The notes: generated by a model not told the origin, from the sequence alone. DNA of 64,000 nt from Streptomyces sp. NBC_01241 (GCF_041435435.1 NZ_CP108494.1:6172501-6236500); one strand, 5' to 3'. Counted from the first letter of the stretch, positions 1 through 6,952 are shown. A program made the numbers and translations.

Positions 1-264
1 CAAGGTGAGGAGACGCACTTGAACATGCTGGTGATCCCGTTCGGCGCCGGAGCATTTCCCAGTGCCGGTCACGGCATCGTTCAGTTCTGCGCCGAGAACG
101 CAAGGCTGGACACCATTCAACTCGACACCGATCATGGGTCAGTCTTCCTCGACGGTGAGACCCAGCTGTCCAAGTACCGAATGGTTCTCGACCGCATGGA
201 GGCATGTGCGCTGAACCCCTCTCAGTCGCGGGATCTGATCGTGCGCATCCAGCGCGAGATGTAG
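1..264 (+). CDS. XRE-type regulator, 3' end only (DUF5753 C-terminus)
   Basis: The reading frame is open from the first base of the window, so the gene starts upstream and only about 87 C-terminal residues are present. The fragment reads VIPFGAGAFPSAGHGIVQF, then a segment with FLDGETQLSKYRMVLDRMEA and a closing leucine/isoleucine-rich helix. This is the pattern of the end of the DUF5753 (putative ligand-sensing) domain of Streptomyces helix-turn-helix regulators. The N-terminal HTH is expected just outside the window. A DUF397 gene follows 20 bases downstream, which is the standard partner arrangement of this family (Bld-type regulators and their small partners). The identification rests on the sequence pattern plus this pairing; the ligand and target are unknown. 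Confidence 0.7.
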   Translation, partial: QGEETHLNMLVIPFGAGAFPSAGHGIVQFCAENARLDTIQLDTDHGSVFLDGETQLSKYRMVLDRMEACALNPSQSRDLIVRIQREM

Positions 265-283
265 GAACGAGTGAGGAGTGAGC

Positions 284-487
284 ATGTCGTCACCTCTGAT
301 GTGGCAGAAGTCGTCGTTCAGCGCCGAGGCGGCAAACTGTGTCAACGTCGCCACCGCGCCCGACGGCTCGCTCAGACTGCGCGAGAGCGACGAACCTGAT
401 GTGATACTCGCCGCGACCCGGGTCGGCCTGTCTGCTCTGCTCGCGTCGATCAAGGCGAACGAGTGCCCTGGGCTGCGGCCCGAATGA
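284..487 (+). CDS. DUF397 family small protein
   Basis: A 67-residue protein beginning MSSPLMWQKSSFSAEAANC. The W-x-KSS-x-S-x-x-x-x-NCV core and the later LRES-x-x-P segment are the hallmark of DUF397. These proteins are almost always encoded directly behind an XRE/DUF5753 regulator, as here. The start is placed at ATG 284 because the purine-rich GAGGAG at 272-277 sits six bases upstream; the in-frame GTG at 278 would abut that site. By analogy with characterised Streptomyces pairs it probably binds and modulates its partner regulator. No enzymatic motif is visible and the specific role is unknown. Confidence 0.75.
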   Translation: MSSPLMWQKSSFSAEAANCVNVATAPDGSLRLRESDEPDVILAATRVGLSALLASIKANECPGLRPE

Positions 488-546
488 GGCGGTGACATCG
501 CCGCCATGGACCGTAGAGGCCAGGTGTGCCGGAGTGGCCCCCGACG

Positions 547-1035
547 TCAGTGGACGAGAGCCTCGGGTGCAACCCTGAGTGAGGCTGCGACTCCGCCGCT
601 ACGGAACGCCGCGACGGCGCGGAACGTGCCCGCACTGATGGTCACTTCGGCCGAGCAGGCCACCGCGAGGACGTAGCCGATGCCGCGTTCCTCCAGGGGG
701 GCACGCATTTTCGGGTTGCCACCGTAGACCTCGTCGCCCGTGACCCATCCCACATGGTGTCCAGCGTCCCAGAACCGTTCGGTCATCCTGCGGGCCAGTT
801 CCGGCTTGGTCGCGAACACGGTGTCCTCGCCGAGCCCCGTGGCCCGGCATCGATCCGGGTCACCCGTCCAGGAGCGCGGGATGTACAGCTCCCGGTCCAC
901 CGCCGCGTGCCCACGCTCGCCGGCGTAGACGAGGTAGACGGCGACCTGGGATTTCTCGATCCGCCCAGCCGTGCCCGTGTACTGGCGCTGGACGCCGACG
1001 GTGTGGATGCCCTTTCGTCGAATTCTTGGCCACAC
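547..1035 (-). pseudogene. IS701-type transposase remnant
   Basis: The minus-strand frame encodes the middle of an IS701/IS4-like DDE transposase. It has KGIHTVGVQRQYTGTAGRIE, then VDRELYIPRSW, a FATKPELARRM segment, and GWVTGDEVYG with the second catalytic-region Asp. The N-terminal third, normally ending in a DETGFLKKG-like motif, is missing: the frame starts abruptly at the lipoprotein gene's 3' boundary. The C-terminus diverges after about residue 135 and stops early. No terminal inverted repeats or target duplications are evident, so this is an old internal fragment rather than a mobile copy. Neighbouring regulator, lipoprotein and restriction-gene fragments fit a decayed accessory patch. 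Confidence 0.75.
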
Positions 1036-1039
1036 TCAA

Positions 1040-1067
1040 CGCTGGACTCAGGAAGCTGAGTCCAGCG
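1040..1067. terminator. Perfect 12-bp stem-loop overlapping the lipoprotein stop codon
   Basis: CGCTGGACTCAG at 1040-1051 and CTGAGTCCAGCG at 1056-1067 are exact reverse complements around a GAAG loop. The hairpin covers the last codons and the stop (1048-1050) of the minus-strand lipoprotein gene, and it separates that gene from the transposase fragment. There is no T-run, which is common for Streptomyces terminators. A terminator is the simplest reading; a scar of the IS insertion is an alternative. Confidence 0.5.
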
Positions 1068-1470
1068 ACGTGAGATCCGCGCCCTGGACCGCCACCAGCA
1101 CGGCCTCGCCCGGGGTCTCCCCCGCCGCCACGGCGACCGCCGGATCGATGCCCTCGACCTCGTAGACGGTCACCTTCTCCGGCTTCTCCGTGCCGTCGAC
1201 CTCGCCCGATTCGTCGCACCCGGGCAGCAGGCCGGTACCGAGGTCCTTGCCGACTGTGAACTCCTTGTCGGTCACGGACCGTCCCCTCACGTCGAGGTAG
1301 GACCGCCCCTCATACTTCACGAGGTACGCGCACTTCGCCTCGGAGGCGCCGCCCGCCTTGAGGCCCCCGTCGCTCTCCCCCTTCGTCGTACAGCCGGTCC
1401 CCCCGACCATCAGGACCGCCGCCACCACCAGAGTCCTCGTCCATCTCCGCACCCGCGGCTTGACTTCCAT
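1048..1470 (-). CDS. Small secreted lipoprotein, possibly DUF6281-like
   Basis: A 140-residue protein with a typical lipoprotein signal: basic start MEVKPRVRRWTR, a hydrophobic stretch LVVAAVLMV, and the lipobox VGGTGC at about residues 22-27 (lipidated Cys27). The mature part holds CAYLVKYEGRSYLDVRGR and a second Cys in LLPGCDES, so the two remaining cysteines could form a disulfide. The overall pattern resembles what I remember of the Streptomyces DUF6281 family, which has no assigned function. A GGAGGGCGGGAG stretch immediately precedes the ATG on the minus strand. It is monocistronic and flanked by gene remnants, suggesting part of an acquired segment. Confidence 0.7.
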   Translation of the reverse strand: MEVKPRVRRWTRTLVVAAVLMVGGTGCTTKGESDGGLKAGGASEAKCAYLVKYEGRSYLDVRGRSVTDKEFTVGKDLGTGLLPGCDESGEVDGTEKPEKVTVYEVEGIDPAVAVAAGETPGEAVLVAVQGADLTSLDSAS

Positions 1471-1759
1471 CTCCCGCCCTCCGTCTCTCCGGCATCACCG
1501 AAGGCCCTTCGGCCTCTCAGTGCTACGACGGAGCAGCCCCCCTTTTCGTTCCGCTGCCCCTCTGAAGGCCTGTTCGGTGAACTCCGCCATCCCGGGCAGA
1601 CGGCGGATGAGTGATCACCGACCCGATCACCACGCCGTACGACGAGGGGGAGGCGACGCGACGTCATGACCACGCTGGCACAACGCACAAGGCCGATGCG
1701 CCGCCCCACGGACCGTCGGCCCTCTTCGACCTGCACTCGACCGCCATGCAGTTCGTCCT
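1471..1759. other. Gene-free stretch
   Basis: No frame here shows convincing coding character or a recognisable domain. It probably contains the promoter of the minus-strand lipoprotein gene and degraded sequence upstream of the restriction-gene fragment. A short hydrophobic reading near 1740-1800 (MQFVLLAVFLVLL) looks accidental because it runs out of frame into the homologous part of that fragment. Confidence 0.4.
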
Positions 1760-2043
1760 GCTCGCCGTTTTCCTGGTGCTGCTCTGGCGTTTGAGGGCTT
1801 CATCGCGGGCAAGCAGCTGAGCGCCGGCTAGCTGGACTTCATCACGTTGGTCGTCGACGTGGTCGCGAAGCGTGGCCTGCTCGACCTCGGTGACCTGTAC
1901 GAAGTCGGCAGCCCCTTCCACGACCGGGCACCCGGTGGCCCGGTGGCCCGGACGACCTGTTCACCCCCGAGGAGATCGACGACCTGAAGATTGTCTTCAT
2001 CGGCCTGCAGAGCACTGCGAAACCCACCACACTCGCCGCGTAG
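1760..2043 (+). pseudogene. Type I restriction enzyme HsdR C-terminal remnant
   Basis: The reading FEGFIAGKQLSAG (from 1790), an in-frame TAG at 1829-1831, then LDFITLVVDVVAKRGLLDLG and LYEVGSPFHDRAPGG, resembles the C-terminal region of type I R subunits (EcoEI_R_C type: L-x-A-N-Q-x-x-F ... G-x-x-x-x-x-x-LY-x-x-PF-x-D). The TAG falls where the family has its conserved Gln, consistent with a CAG-to-TAG change. At 1935-1950 the octamer GTGGCCCG is tandemly duplicated; removing one copy restores the frame into PDDLFTPEEIDDLK and on to the stop at 2041-2043. Everything N-terminal of this domain is absent. Two independent lesions make it a clear pseudogene. The family assignment is from remembered motif similarity. 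Confidence 0.6.
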
Positions 2044-2061
2044 GAATCTACGCTGGGTCCC

Positions 2062-2757
2062 ATGACGATCCGCGCGGTCCTCTGGGACATCGACGACACG
2101 ATCTTCGACTACACGGGTGCCGACAGCATCGGCATGCGCAAGCATCTCGAACAGGAGGGCCTGCCCGGCGGATACGACTCCGTCGACCAGGCCCTCACCG
2201 CGTGGCGGGCGATCACCGATGTGCACTGGGCGCGGTTCGCGGACGGGGAGACGGACTTCCAGGGGCAGCGCCGTGACCGGGTCCGGGAGTTCGTCTCGCG
2301 GGCGCTGGACGACACCGAGGCCGACGACTGGTTTGCTCGGCACGCGGCCCACTACGAGGCCGCCTGGTCGCTCTTTCCCGATGTGGTGCCCACCCTGGAC
2401 CTGCTGGCGGACGGGTTCCGGCACGGGGTGCTGTCGAACTCCAGCATCCACAACCAGGACCGCAAGCTGCGCACGCTCGGCGTGCGGGAGCGGTTCGAGG
2501 CCGTGGTGTGCGCCGTGGAGCTGGGCGTCTCCAAGCCCGAGGCCGGCGCCTTCCACGCCGCCTGCGACGCGCTGGCGCTGGAACCGCAGGAAGTCGCGTA
2601 CGTGGGGGATGAACCGGACATCGACGCGAGTGGCGCGGTCGCCGCGGGGCTGATGGGGATCTGGCTCGACCGCGGCGGCCGCGGCGGCCGGCCCGAACTC
2701 GTCCGTATCAGCGGGCTCGATCAGCTGCCCGGCCTGCTGGGGCCTGCCCGGCCCTGA
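2062..2757 (+). CDS. HAD-superfamily hydrolase (subfamily IA)
   Basis: A 231-residue soluble protein. HAD motif I is WDIDDT (residues 8-13: nucleophile Asp and acid/base Asp). Motif II is in LSNSS around residue 119. Motif III Lys is in GVSKPEAGAF near residue 155. Motif IV is VGDEPDID around residues 180-187, followed by GAVAAGLMGIWLDR. The helical cap between motifs I and II is about 80 residues, typical of subfamily IA phosphatases and dehalogenases. The substrate cannot be read from sequence; small phosphorylated metabolites are usual. It lies between the decayed region and the tRNA array and has no operon partner. Confidence 0.88.
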   Translation: MTIRAVLWDIDDTIFDYTGADSIGMRKHLEQEGLPGGYDSVDQALTAWRAITDVHWARFADGETDFQGQRRDRVREFVSRALDDTEADDWFARHAAHYEAAWSLFPDVVPTLDLLADGFRHGVLSNSSIHNQDRKLRTLGVRERFEAVVCAVELGVSKPEAGAFHAACDALALEPQEVAYVGDEPDIDASGAVAAGLMGIWLDRGGRGGRPELVRISGLDQLPGLLGPARP

Positions 2758-2791
2758 TCCGCCGGACAAGCCCTGGCGGGCAATACTCGTT

Positions 2792-2820
2792 TTGGAGCGC
2801 CGGACACCTTCGGGTAATGT
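2792..2820 (+). promoter_or_regulatory. Candidate vegetative promoter of the tRNA array
   Basis: TTGGAG at 2792-2797 and TAATGT at 2815-2820 are separated by 17 bases, matching the principal-sigma pattern of Streptomyces (TTGAC-like / TANNNT). Transcription would start near 2827, about 80 bases before the first tRNA. Sequence-based inference only. Confidence 0.5.
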
Positions 2821-2878
2821 TCTTCCTGCGCCGCCCGAGCGGGACGGAAGATCCGAACGGGAAGCGCGAGCCGAACAA

Positions 2879-2896
2879 AACCCCTTCCGAGGGGTT
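2879..2896 (+). other. Stem-loop just upstream of first tRNA-Gln
   Basis: AACCCCT (2879-2885) pairs with AGGGGTT (2890-2896) around TCCG, ten bases before the tRNA and followed by a T-rich stretch. It could terminate read-through from the HAD gene or form part of the leader of the tRNA precursor. Confidence 0.45.
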
Positions 2897-2905
2897 GAGT
2901 TTTGG

Positions 2906-2977
2906 TGGGCTATGGTGTAATTGGCAACACTACGGTTTCTGGTACCGTCATTCTAGGTTCGAGTCCTGGTAGCCCAG
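2906..2977 (+). tRNA. tRNA-Gln (anticodon CTG)
   Basis: 72 nt with no encoded CCA. The acceptor stem TGGGCTA/TAGCCCA is perfect, the anticodon arm is ACGGT-TTCTGGT-ACCGT with CTG at the anticodon position, and the T arm contains GGTTCGAGTCC. It reads CAG, the dominant Gln codon in this GC-rich genome. It is identical to the copy at 3231. Confidence 0.96.
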
Positions 2978-3012
2978 CGCAGAAATGCAACAGCAGTAAA
3001 CAGTAGTAACAA

Positions 3013-3085
3013 GCCCCCGTTGTGTAGCGGCCTAGCACGCTGCCCTCTCACGGCAGTAGCGCCGGTTCGAATCCGGTCGGGGGTA
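3013..3085 (+). tRNA. tRNA-Glu (anticodon CTC)
   Basis: 73 nt. The acceptor stem GCCCCCG pairs with CGGGGGT (one G-T wobble), the anticodon arm is CTGCC-CTCTCAC-GGCAG giving CTC, and the T arm is GCCGGTTCGAATCCGGT. CCA is not encoded. It reads GAG and lies 35 bases after tRNA-Gln, so it is probably co-transcribed. Confidence 0.96.
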
Positions 3086-3145
3086 CAGATCCTTCCCGCG
3101 AGATCATCTGGGTCGCACCCACGCTCTCGATGCAGGATCGCTAGG

Positions 3146-3218
3146 GCCCCCGTTGTGTAGCGGCCTAGCACGCTGCCCTCTCACGGCAGTAGCGCCGGTT
3201 CGAATCCGGTCGGGGGTA
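3146..3218 (+). tRNA. tRNA-Glu (anticodon CTC), second copy
   Basis: The 73-nt body is identical to the copy at 3013, but the flanking sequence differs (GATCGCTAGG upstream, CTTGCAACACCA downstream). It is the unpaired Glu gene located between the two Gln-Glu repeats. Confidence 0.96.
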
Positions 3219-3230
3219 CTTGCAACACCA

Positions 3231-3302
3231 TGGGCTATGGTGTAATTGGCAACACTACGGTTTCTGGTACCGTCATTCTAGGTTCGAGTCCTGGTAGCCC
3301 AG
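3231..3302 (+). tRNA. tRNA-Gln (anticodon CTG), second copy
   Basis: 72 nt, identical to the copy at 2906, with the same acceptor, D, anticodon (CTG) and T arms. It begins the second half of the 182-bp duplication. Confidence 0.96.
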
Positions 3303-3337
3303 CGCAGAAATGCAACAGCAGTAAACAGTAGTAACAA

Positions 3338-3410
3338 GCCCCCGTTGTGTAGCGGCCTAGCACGCTGCCCTCTCACGGCAGTAGCGCCGGTTCGAATCCG
3401 GTCGGGGGTA
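3338..3410 (+). tRNA. tRNA-Glu (anticodon CTC), third copy
   Basis: 73 nt, identical to the other two Glu genes. It is the last gene of the array and is followed within 14 bases by a strong hairpin terminator. Confidence 0.96.
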
Positions 3411-3423
3411 CAACACAGCAGTA

Positions 3424-3465
3424 GACAAGGGCCCTTCACTTCGGTGAGGGGCTCTTCTGCTTGTC
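3424..3465 (+). terminator. Terminator of the tRNA array
   Basis: AGGGCCCTTCAC (3428-3439) pairs with GTGAGGGGCTCT (3444-3455), with one wobble, across a TTCG tetraloop. The flanks GACAAG (3424-3429) and CTTGTC (3460-3465) can extend the structure. A pyrimidine-rich tail follows. This is a stable end for the tRNA transcript. Confidence 0.75.
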
Positions 3466-3561
3466 CCCCCCCGCTATGTCGCCCCGTCAAGTACGGGACC
3501 GTTACCGGGACTTGGTGGAGGCCGCCACGGCGCTGGGGCGGCCAGGACTTTCTTCCGTACG

Positions 3562-4278
3562 TCAGCCGGTGCGGCGCAGGGCCTCGCTCAGCCTCGCCGC
3601 CGAGTCGATGACCGCCTGGGCGTGCATCCGGCCCGGGTGCCGGGTCAGCCGCTCGATCGGTCCGGAGACCGAGACGGCGGCGACCACCCGGTTCGAGGGG
3701 CCGCGCACCGGCGCGGAGACCGAGGCGACGCCCGGCTCGCGCTCGCCGATCGACTGGGCCCAGCCCCTGCGCCGTACGCCCGAGAGCGCCGTCGCCGTGA
3801 AGCGGGCGCCCTGGAGACCGCGGTGCAGGCGCTCCGGCTCCTCCCAGGCCATCAGGATCTGGGCCGACGAGCCGGCCTTCATGGTGAGCGTGGAGCCGAC
3901 CGGCACGGTGTCCCGCAGGCCGGACAGCCGCTCCGCCGCCGCCACGCAGATCCGCATGTCGCCCTGTCGCCGGTAGAGCTGCGCGCTCTCGCCCGTGATG
4001 TCCCGCAGGTGGGTGAGCACCGGTCCCGCCGTGGCCAGCAGACGGTCCTCGCCCGCCGCCGCCGCGAGTTCCGCCAGCCGGGGGCCGAGAATGAAACGGC
4101 CCTGCATGTCCCTCGCCACCATCCGGTGGTGTTCCAGTGCCACGGCCAGTCGATGGGCCGTGGGTCGTGCGAGCCCGGTCGCCGCGACCAGCCCGGCGAG
4201 GGTGGCCGGACCGGACTCCAGGGCGCTCAATACCAGAGCCGCCTTGTCGAGAACGCCGACGCCGCTAGAGTTGTCCAT
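3562..4278 (-). CDS. ndgR: IclR-family regulator NdgR
   Basis: A 238-residue transcription factor. The N-terminal winged helix-turn-helix covers about residues 8-65 (VLDKAALVLSALESGPATL, then GLARPTAHRLAVAL). The IclR effector-binding GAF-like domain follows, from ILGPRLAEL to the C-terminus, with the SGERE-like stretch SIGEREPGVASVSAPV. The ATG at 4276-4278 is chosen because MDNSSGVGVLDKA matches the family N-terminus and a GGGAG lies about 13 bases upstream on the minus strand. It is divergent from leuCD, the arrangement of NdgR/AreB in other streptomycetes, where this protein controls leucine and methionine biosynthesis, amino-acid-dependent growth and antibiotic output. The gene name follows from length, sequence feel and this context. 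Confidence 0.88.
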   Translation of the reverse strand: MDNSSGVGVLDKAALVLSALESGPATLAGLVAATGLARPTAHRLAVALEHHRMVARDMQGRFILGPRLAELAAAAGEDRLLATAGPVLTHLRDITGESAQLYRRQGDMRICVAAAERLSGLRDTVPVGSTLTMKAGSSAQILMAWEEPERLHRGLQGARFTATALSGVRRRGWAQSIGEREPGVASVSAPVRGPSNRVVAAVSVSGPIERLTRHPGRMHAQAVIDSAARLSEALRRTG

Positions 4279-4453
4279 ACGACGATACTCCCGTCTCACT
4301 CTGTGAAACGCAAGTTCAATTTTCGGCGGAAGTTGCGAACCTGTGGGGGTGGCCGCACAACGGCCCCGTAGCCACCGCCCCGCACGGGGGTCCGGACGGC
4401 AGCGCACCGAATCTCTAGTTGGGCCGGCGAAGACGCCGGCCGGAGGGAAAGCG
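4279..4453. promoter_or_regulatory. Divergent ndgR/leuC promoter region, likely NdgR operator
   Basis: This 175-base intergenic stretch separates the divergent starts. It has locally lower GC near 4303-4340 (CAAGTTCAATTTTCGGCGGA) where promoter and operator elements are expected. In related species NdgR binds the equivalent region to control leuCD and itself. No single motif can be fixed by eye. Confidence 0.5.
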
Positions 4454-5878
4454 ATGGGTAGGACACTCGCGGAGAAGGTCTGGGACGACCATGTCGTCCG
4501 GCGCGCCGAAGGTGAGCCCGACCTCCTCTTCATCGATCTGCACCTGCTGCACGAGGTGACCAGCCCCCAGGCCTTCGATGGCCTCCGGCAGGCCGGACGC
4601 CCGGTGCGGCGCCTCGACCTCACCATCGCGACCGAGGACCACAACACCCCGACCCTCGACATCGACAAGCCGATCGCCGACCCGGTCTCCCGCGCCCAGT
4701 TGGAGACCCTGCGCAAGAACTGCGCGGAGTTCGGCGTGCGGCTGCACCCGCTGGGCGACGTCGAGCAGGGCGTCGTGCACGTGGTCGGTCCGCAGCTGGG
4801 TCTCACCCAGCCCGGCACCACGGTCGTCTGCGGCGACTCCCACACATCCACGCACGGTGCCTTCGGCGCGCTGGCGTTCGGCATCGGCACCAGCCAGGTC
4901 GAGCACGTGCTGGCCACCCAGACGCTGCCGCTGGCCCGCCCCAGGACCATGGCGATCACCATCGACGGCGAACTGCCCGACGATGTCACGGCCAAGGACC
5001 TGATCCTGGCGATCATCACCCGGATCGGCACCGGCGGCGGCCAGGGCTACATCCTCGAATACCGCGGCTCGGCCATCGATAAGCTCTCGATGGAAGCCCG
5101 GATGACCATCTGCAACATGTCGATCGAGGCCGGCGCCCGGGCGGGCATGATCGCCCCGGACGAGACCACCTTCGACTACCTGAAGGGCCGCGACCACGCC
5201 CCGCAGGGCGAGGACTGGGACGCCGCCGTCGCGTACTGGAAGACGCTGCGCACCGACGACGACGCGGTCTTCGATGCCGAGGTCGTCATCGACGCCGCCG
5301 AACTGGCGCCGTTCGTCACCTGGGGCACCAACCCCGGCCAGGGCGCGCCCCTGTCGGCCAACGTCCCCGACCCGGCTTCGTACGAGGACGCCTCGGAGCG
5401 CAACGCCGCCGAAAAGGCCCTGGAATACATGGGGTTGACCGCCGGCCAGCCGCTGCGCGACATCAACGTGGACACCGTCTTCGTAGGCTCCTGCACCAAC
5501 GGCCGGATCGAGGACCTGCGCAACGCGGCCGCGATCCTGGACGGCCGCAAAGTCGCGGGAGGAGTACGGATGCTGGTCGTCCCGGGCTCCGTCCGGGTCG
5601 CCCTGCAGGCCGTCGAGGAGGGCCTGGACAAGGTCTTCACCGCCGCGGGCGCCGAATGGCGGCACGCGGGCTGCTCCATGTGTCTCGGCATGAACCCCGA
5701 CCAGCTGGCCCCCGGCGAGCGCTCCGCCTCCACCTCGAACCGCAACTTCGAGGGCCGGCAGGGCAAGGGCGGCCGCACGCACCTGGTCTCCCCGCAGGTC
5801 GCCGCCGCGACCGCCGTGCTGGGCCACCTGGCCTCGCCGGCCGACCTGTCCGACGCCCGTACGCCCGCCGGAGTCTGA
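4454..5878 (+). CDS. leuC: 3-isopropylmalate dehydratase, large subunit
   Basis: A 474-residue aconitase-superfamily protein. With LeuD it isomerises 2-isopropylmalate to 3-isopropylmalate in leucine synthesis. The [4Fe-4S] ligands are visible as Cys in FVGSCTNGR (about residue 350) and the pair in HAGCSMCLGMNP (about residue 410). The substrate-binding VVCGDSHTSTHGAFGALAFG lies near residues 132-151. The start is ATG 4454, preceded by GGAGGG; longer upstream frames lack family similarity. It is co-transcribed with leuD (5-base gap) and is divergent from its probable regulator ndgR. Length and motifs match a complete functional enzyme. Confidence 0.97.
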   Translation: MGRTLAEKVWDDHVVRRAEGEPDLLFIDLHLLHEVTSPQAFDGLRQAGRPVRRLDLTIATEDHNTPTLDIDKPIADPVSRAQLETLRKNCAEFGVRLHPLGDVEQGVVHVVGPQLGLTQPGTTVVCGDSHTSTHGAFGALAFGIGTSQVEHVLATQTLPLARPRTMAITIDGELPDDVTAKDLILAIITRIGTGGGQGYILEYRGSAIDKLSMEARMTICNMSIEAGARAGMIAPDETTFDYLKGRDHAPQGEDWDAAVAYWKTLRTDDDAVFDAEVVIDAAELAPFVTWGTNPGQGAPLSANVPDPASYEDASERNAAEKALEYMGLTAGQPLRDINVDTVFVGSCTNGRIEDLRNAAAILDGRKVAGGVRMLVVPGSVRVALQAVEEGLDKVFTAAGAEWRHAGCSMCLGMNPDQLAPGERSASTSNRNFEGRQGKGGRTHLVSPQVAAATAVLGHLASPADLSDARTPAGV

Positions 5879-5883
5879 GAATC

Positions 5884-6477
5884 ATGGAAGCTTTCACCAC
5901 ACACACCGGCCGGGCCGTCCCGCTGCGCCGCAGCAACGTCGACACCGACCAGATCATCCCCGCCCACTGGCTGAAGAAGGTCACCCGCGACGGCTTCGAG
6001 GACGGACTCTTCGAAGCCTGGCGCAAGGACGAGAACTTCGTCCTCAACCGCCCCGAGCGCAGCGGTGCCACGGTGCTGGTCGCCGGTCCCGACTTCGGCA
6101 CCGGATCGTCCCGCGAACACGCCGTGTGGGCGCTGCAGAACTACGGCTTCAAGGCCGTCATCTCCTCCCGGTTCGCCGACATCTTCCGCGGCAATTCGCT
6201 GAAGAACGGGCTGTTGACCGTCGTGCTCGACCAGAAGATCGTCGACGCGATCTGGGAGCTGACCGAGGCCGACCCGACGGCCGAGGTCACCGTCGACCTG
6301 GAGGCGCGACAGGTCCGCGCCGCAGGCATCACCGCAGACTTCGAGCTCGACGAGAACGCCCGCTGGCGCCTGCTGAACGGGCTGGACGACATCAGCCTCA
6401 CCCTTCAGAACGAAACGGACATTGCGGCCTATGAGGCGGCGAGGCCGAGCTTCAAGCCGCGTACAATTAACGCCTGA
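5884..6477 (+). CDS. leuD: 3-isopropylmalate dehydratase, small subunit
   Basis: A 197-residue swivel subunit of the LeuCD enzyme. Family landmarks are RSNVDTDQIIPAHWLKKVTR near residues 16-35, the GPDFGTGSSREHAVWAL loop at about 63-79 that shapes substrate specificity, and SRFADIFRGNSLKNGLL near 95-111. It starts 5 bases after leuC and so belongs to the same transcript and complex. A strong hairpin follows 15 bases after the stop. Nothing is missing relative to the usual length of about 200 residues. Confidence 0.97.
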   Translation: MEAFTTHTGRAVPLRRSNVDTDQIIPAHWLKKVTRDGFEDGLFEAWRKDENFVLNRPERSGATVLVAGPDFGTGSSREHAVWALQNYGFKAVISSRFADIFRGNSLKNGLLTVVLDQKIVDAIWELTEADPTAEVTVDLEARQVRAAGITADFELDENARWRLLNGLDDISLTLQNETDIAAYEAARPSFKPRTINA

Positions 6478-6492
6478 GCAGCGCGTTTCCAG

Positions 6493-6528
6493 GACTGCGC
6501 CCCCTGCCTTCTGGTAGGGGGCGCAGTC
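6493..6528 (+). terminator. leuCD terminator
   Basis: GACTGCGCCCCCTGCC (6493-6508) pairs with GGTAGGGGGCGCAGTC (6513-6528), with one wobble, around TTCT, and is followed by a T-containing tail. It is positioned 15 bases after the leuD stop. Confidence 0.8.
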
Positions 6529-6581
6529 GCTTGTTGAGACCCCCTCGGGCGACAACTCGCCCCAGATGGCACAATCGGTGC

Positions 6582-6809
6582 ATGGAACGCGACAGCCAAC
6601 TCAAGCTTTACGGCCAAGTCGCCGACCGATTGAAGGAAGCGCACACAAGAGTGCGCACACTGCAAGTCCCGGAGAGCGTAAGGATGGCGCTGTCCCGGAA
6701 GCTGTTGGTCATCACGGCCGCGGCTAAGCACGATCTCCCGGATGCGGCAAGGCGTCTGGACCGGTTGATGAAGGACCTCGATGAGGGCCGATTCCCCGAA
6801 GGTGACTGA
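6582..6809 (+). CDS. Small conserved protein of unknown function
   Basis: A 75-residue, mostly helical, charged protein starting MERDSQLKLYGQVADRLKEA and ending DEGRFPEGD. There are no membrane segments, cysteines or catalytic motifs. The coding pattern is less GC-extreme than in neighbours but remains Streptomyces-like. From memory, a similar small gene sits between leuD and hupS in other streptomycetes, supporting a real gene. The start is ATG 6582; there is no strong ribosome-binding site, so translation may be weak or the transcript leaderless. Confidence 0.65.
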   Translation: MERDSQLKLYGQVADRLKEAHTRVRTLQVPESVRMALSRKLLVITAAAKHDLPDAARRLDRLMKDLDEGRFPEGD

Positions 6810-6872
6810 CTCTGCGGAACTGTGCAGCGGTCGACTTCGTTGCGGCACTAGGGTGATTAGCCCGTTTCGTGT

Positions 6873-6901
6873 TTGATTTGCGGTATATATCTGCCTAACG
6901 T
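6873..6901 (+). promoter_or_regulatory. Candidate hupS promoter
   Basis: TTGATT at 6873-6878 and TAACGT at 6896-6901 with a 17-base spacer match the vegetative pattern. The predicted start is near 6908, at the edge of the inverted repeat at 6910-6931. Confidence 0.5.
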
Positions 6902-6909
6902 GCGAAAAC

Positions 6910-6931
6910 GCTTGAACACTTTCGTTCAAGC
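6910..6931. promoter_or_regulatory. Inverted repeat at the hupS transcription start
   Basis: GCTTGAAC (6910-6917) and GTTCAAGC (6924-6931) are exact reverse complements six bases apart, 22 bases before the GTG. The position suits an operator or a 5'-UTR hairpin controlling hupS. Confidence 0.5.
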
Positions 6932-6952
6932 AATGTCTCCGAAGGGGAAGAC

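Larger units (their letters stand above)
2906..3412 (+). repeat. Exact 182-bp direct repeat within the tRNA array
   Basis: Positions 2906-3087 and 3231-3412 are identical, covering tRNA-Gln, the 35-base spacer and tRNA-Glu. Identity stops at once outside these limits. The region between the copies holds an extra tRNA-Glu (3146-3218) with different flanks. The conserved spacer points to a fairly recent segmental duplication or ongoing gene conversion rather than independent tRNA genes. Confidence 0.9.

Noticed and set aside
1740..1800. Small membrane protein MQFVLLAVFLVLL-type
   Set aside because: The hydrophobic run is out of frame with the recognisable HsdR remnant and has no ribosome-binding site.
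1..2050. Intact restriction-modification or mobile island
   Set aside because: Only fragments are present (transposase middle, HsdR C-terminus); no methylase, specificity subunit or integrase is visible.
3562..5031. Extended ndgR frame starting inside leuC
   Set aside because: The IclR N-terminus begins at 4278; upstream residues are non-homologous and overlap leuC antisense.
4415..5827. Minus-strand frame antisense to leuC
   Set aside because: LeuC motifs with iron-sulfur cysteines fix the plus-strand assignment.
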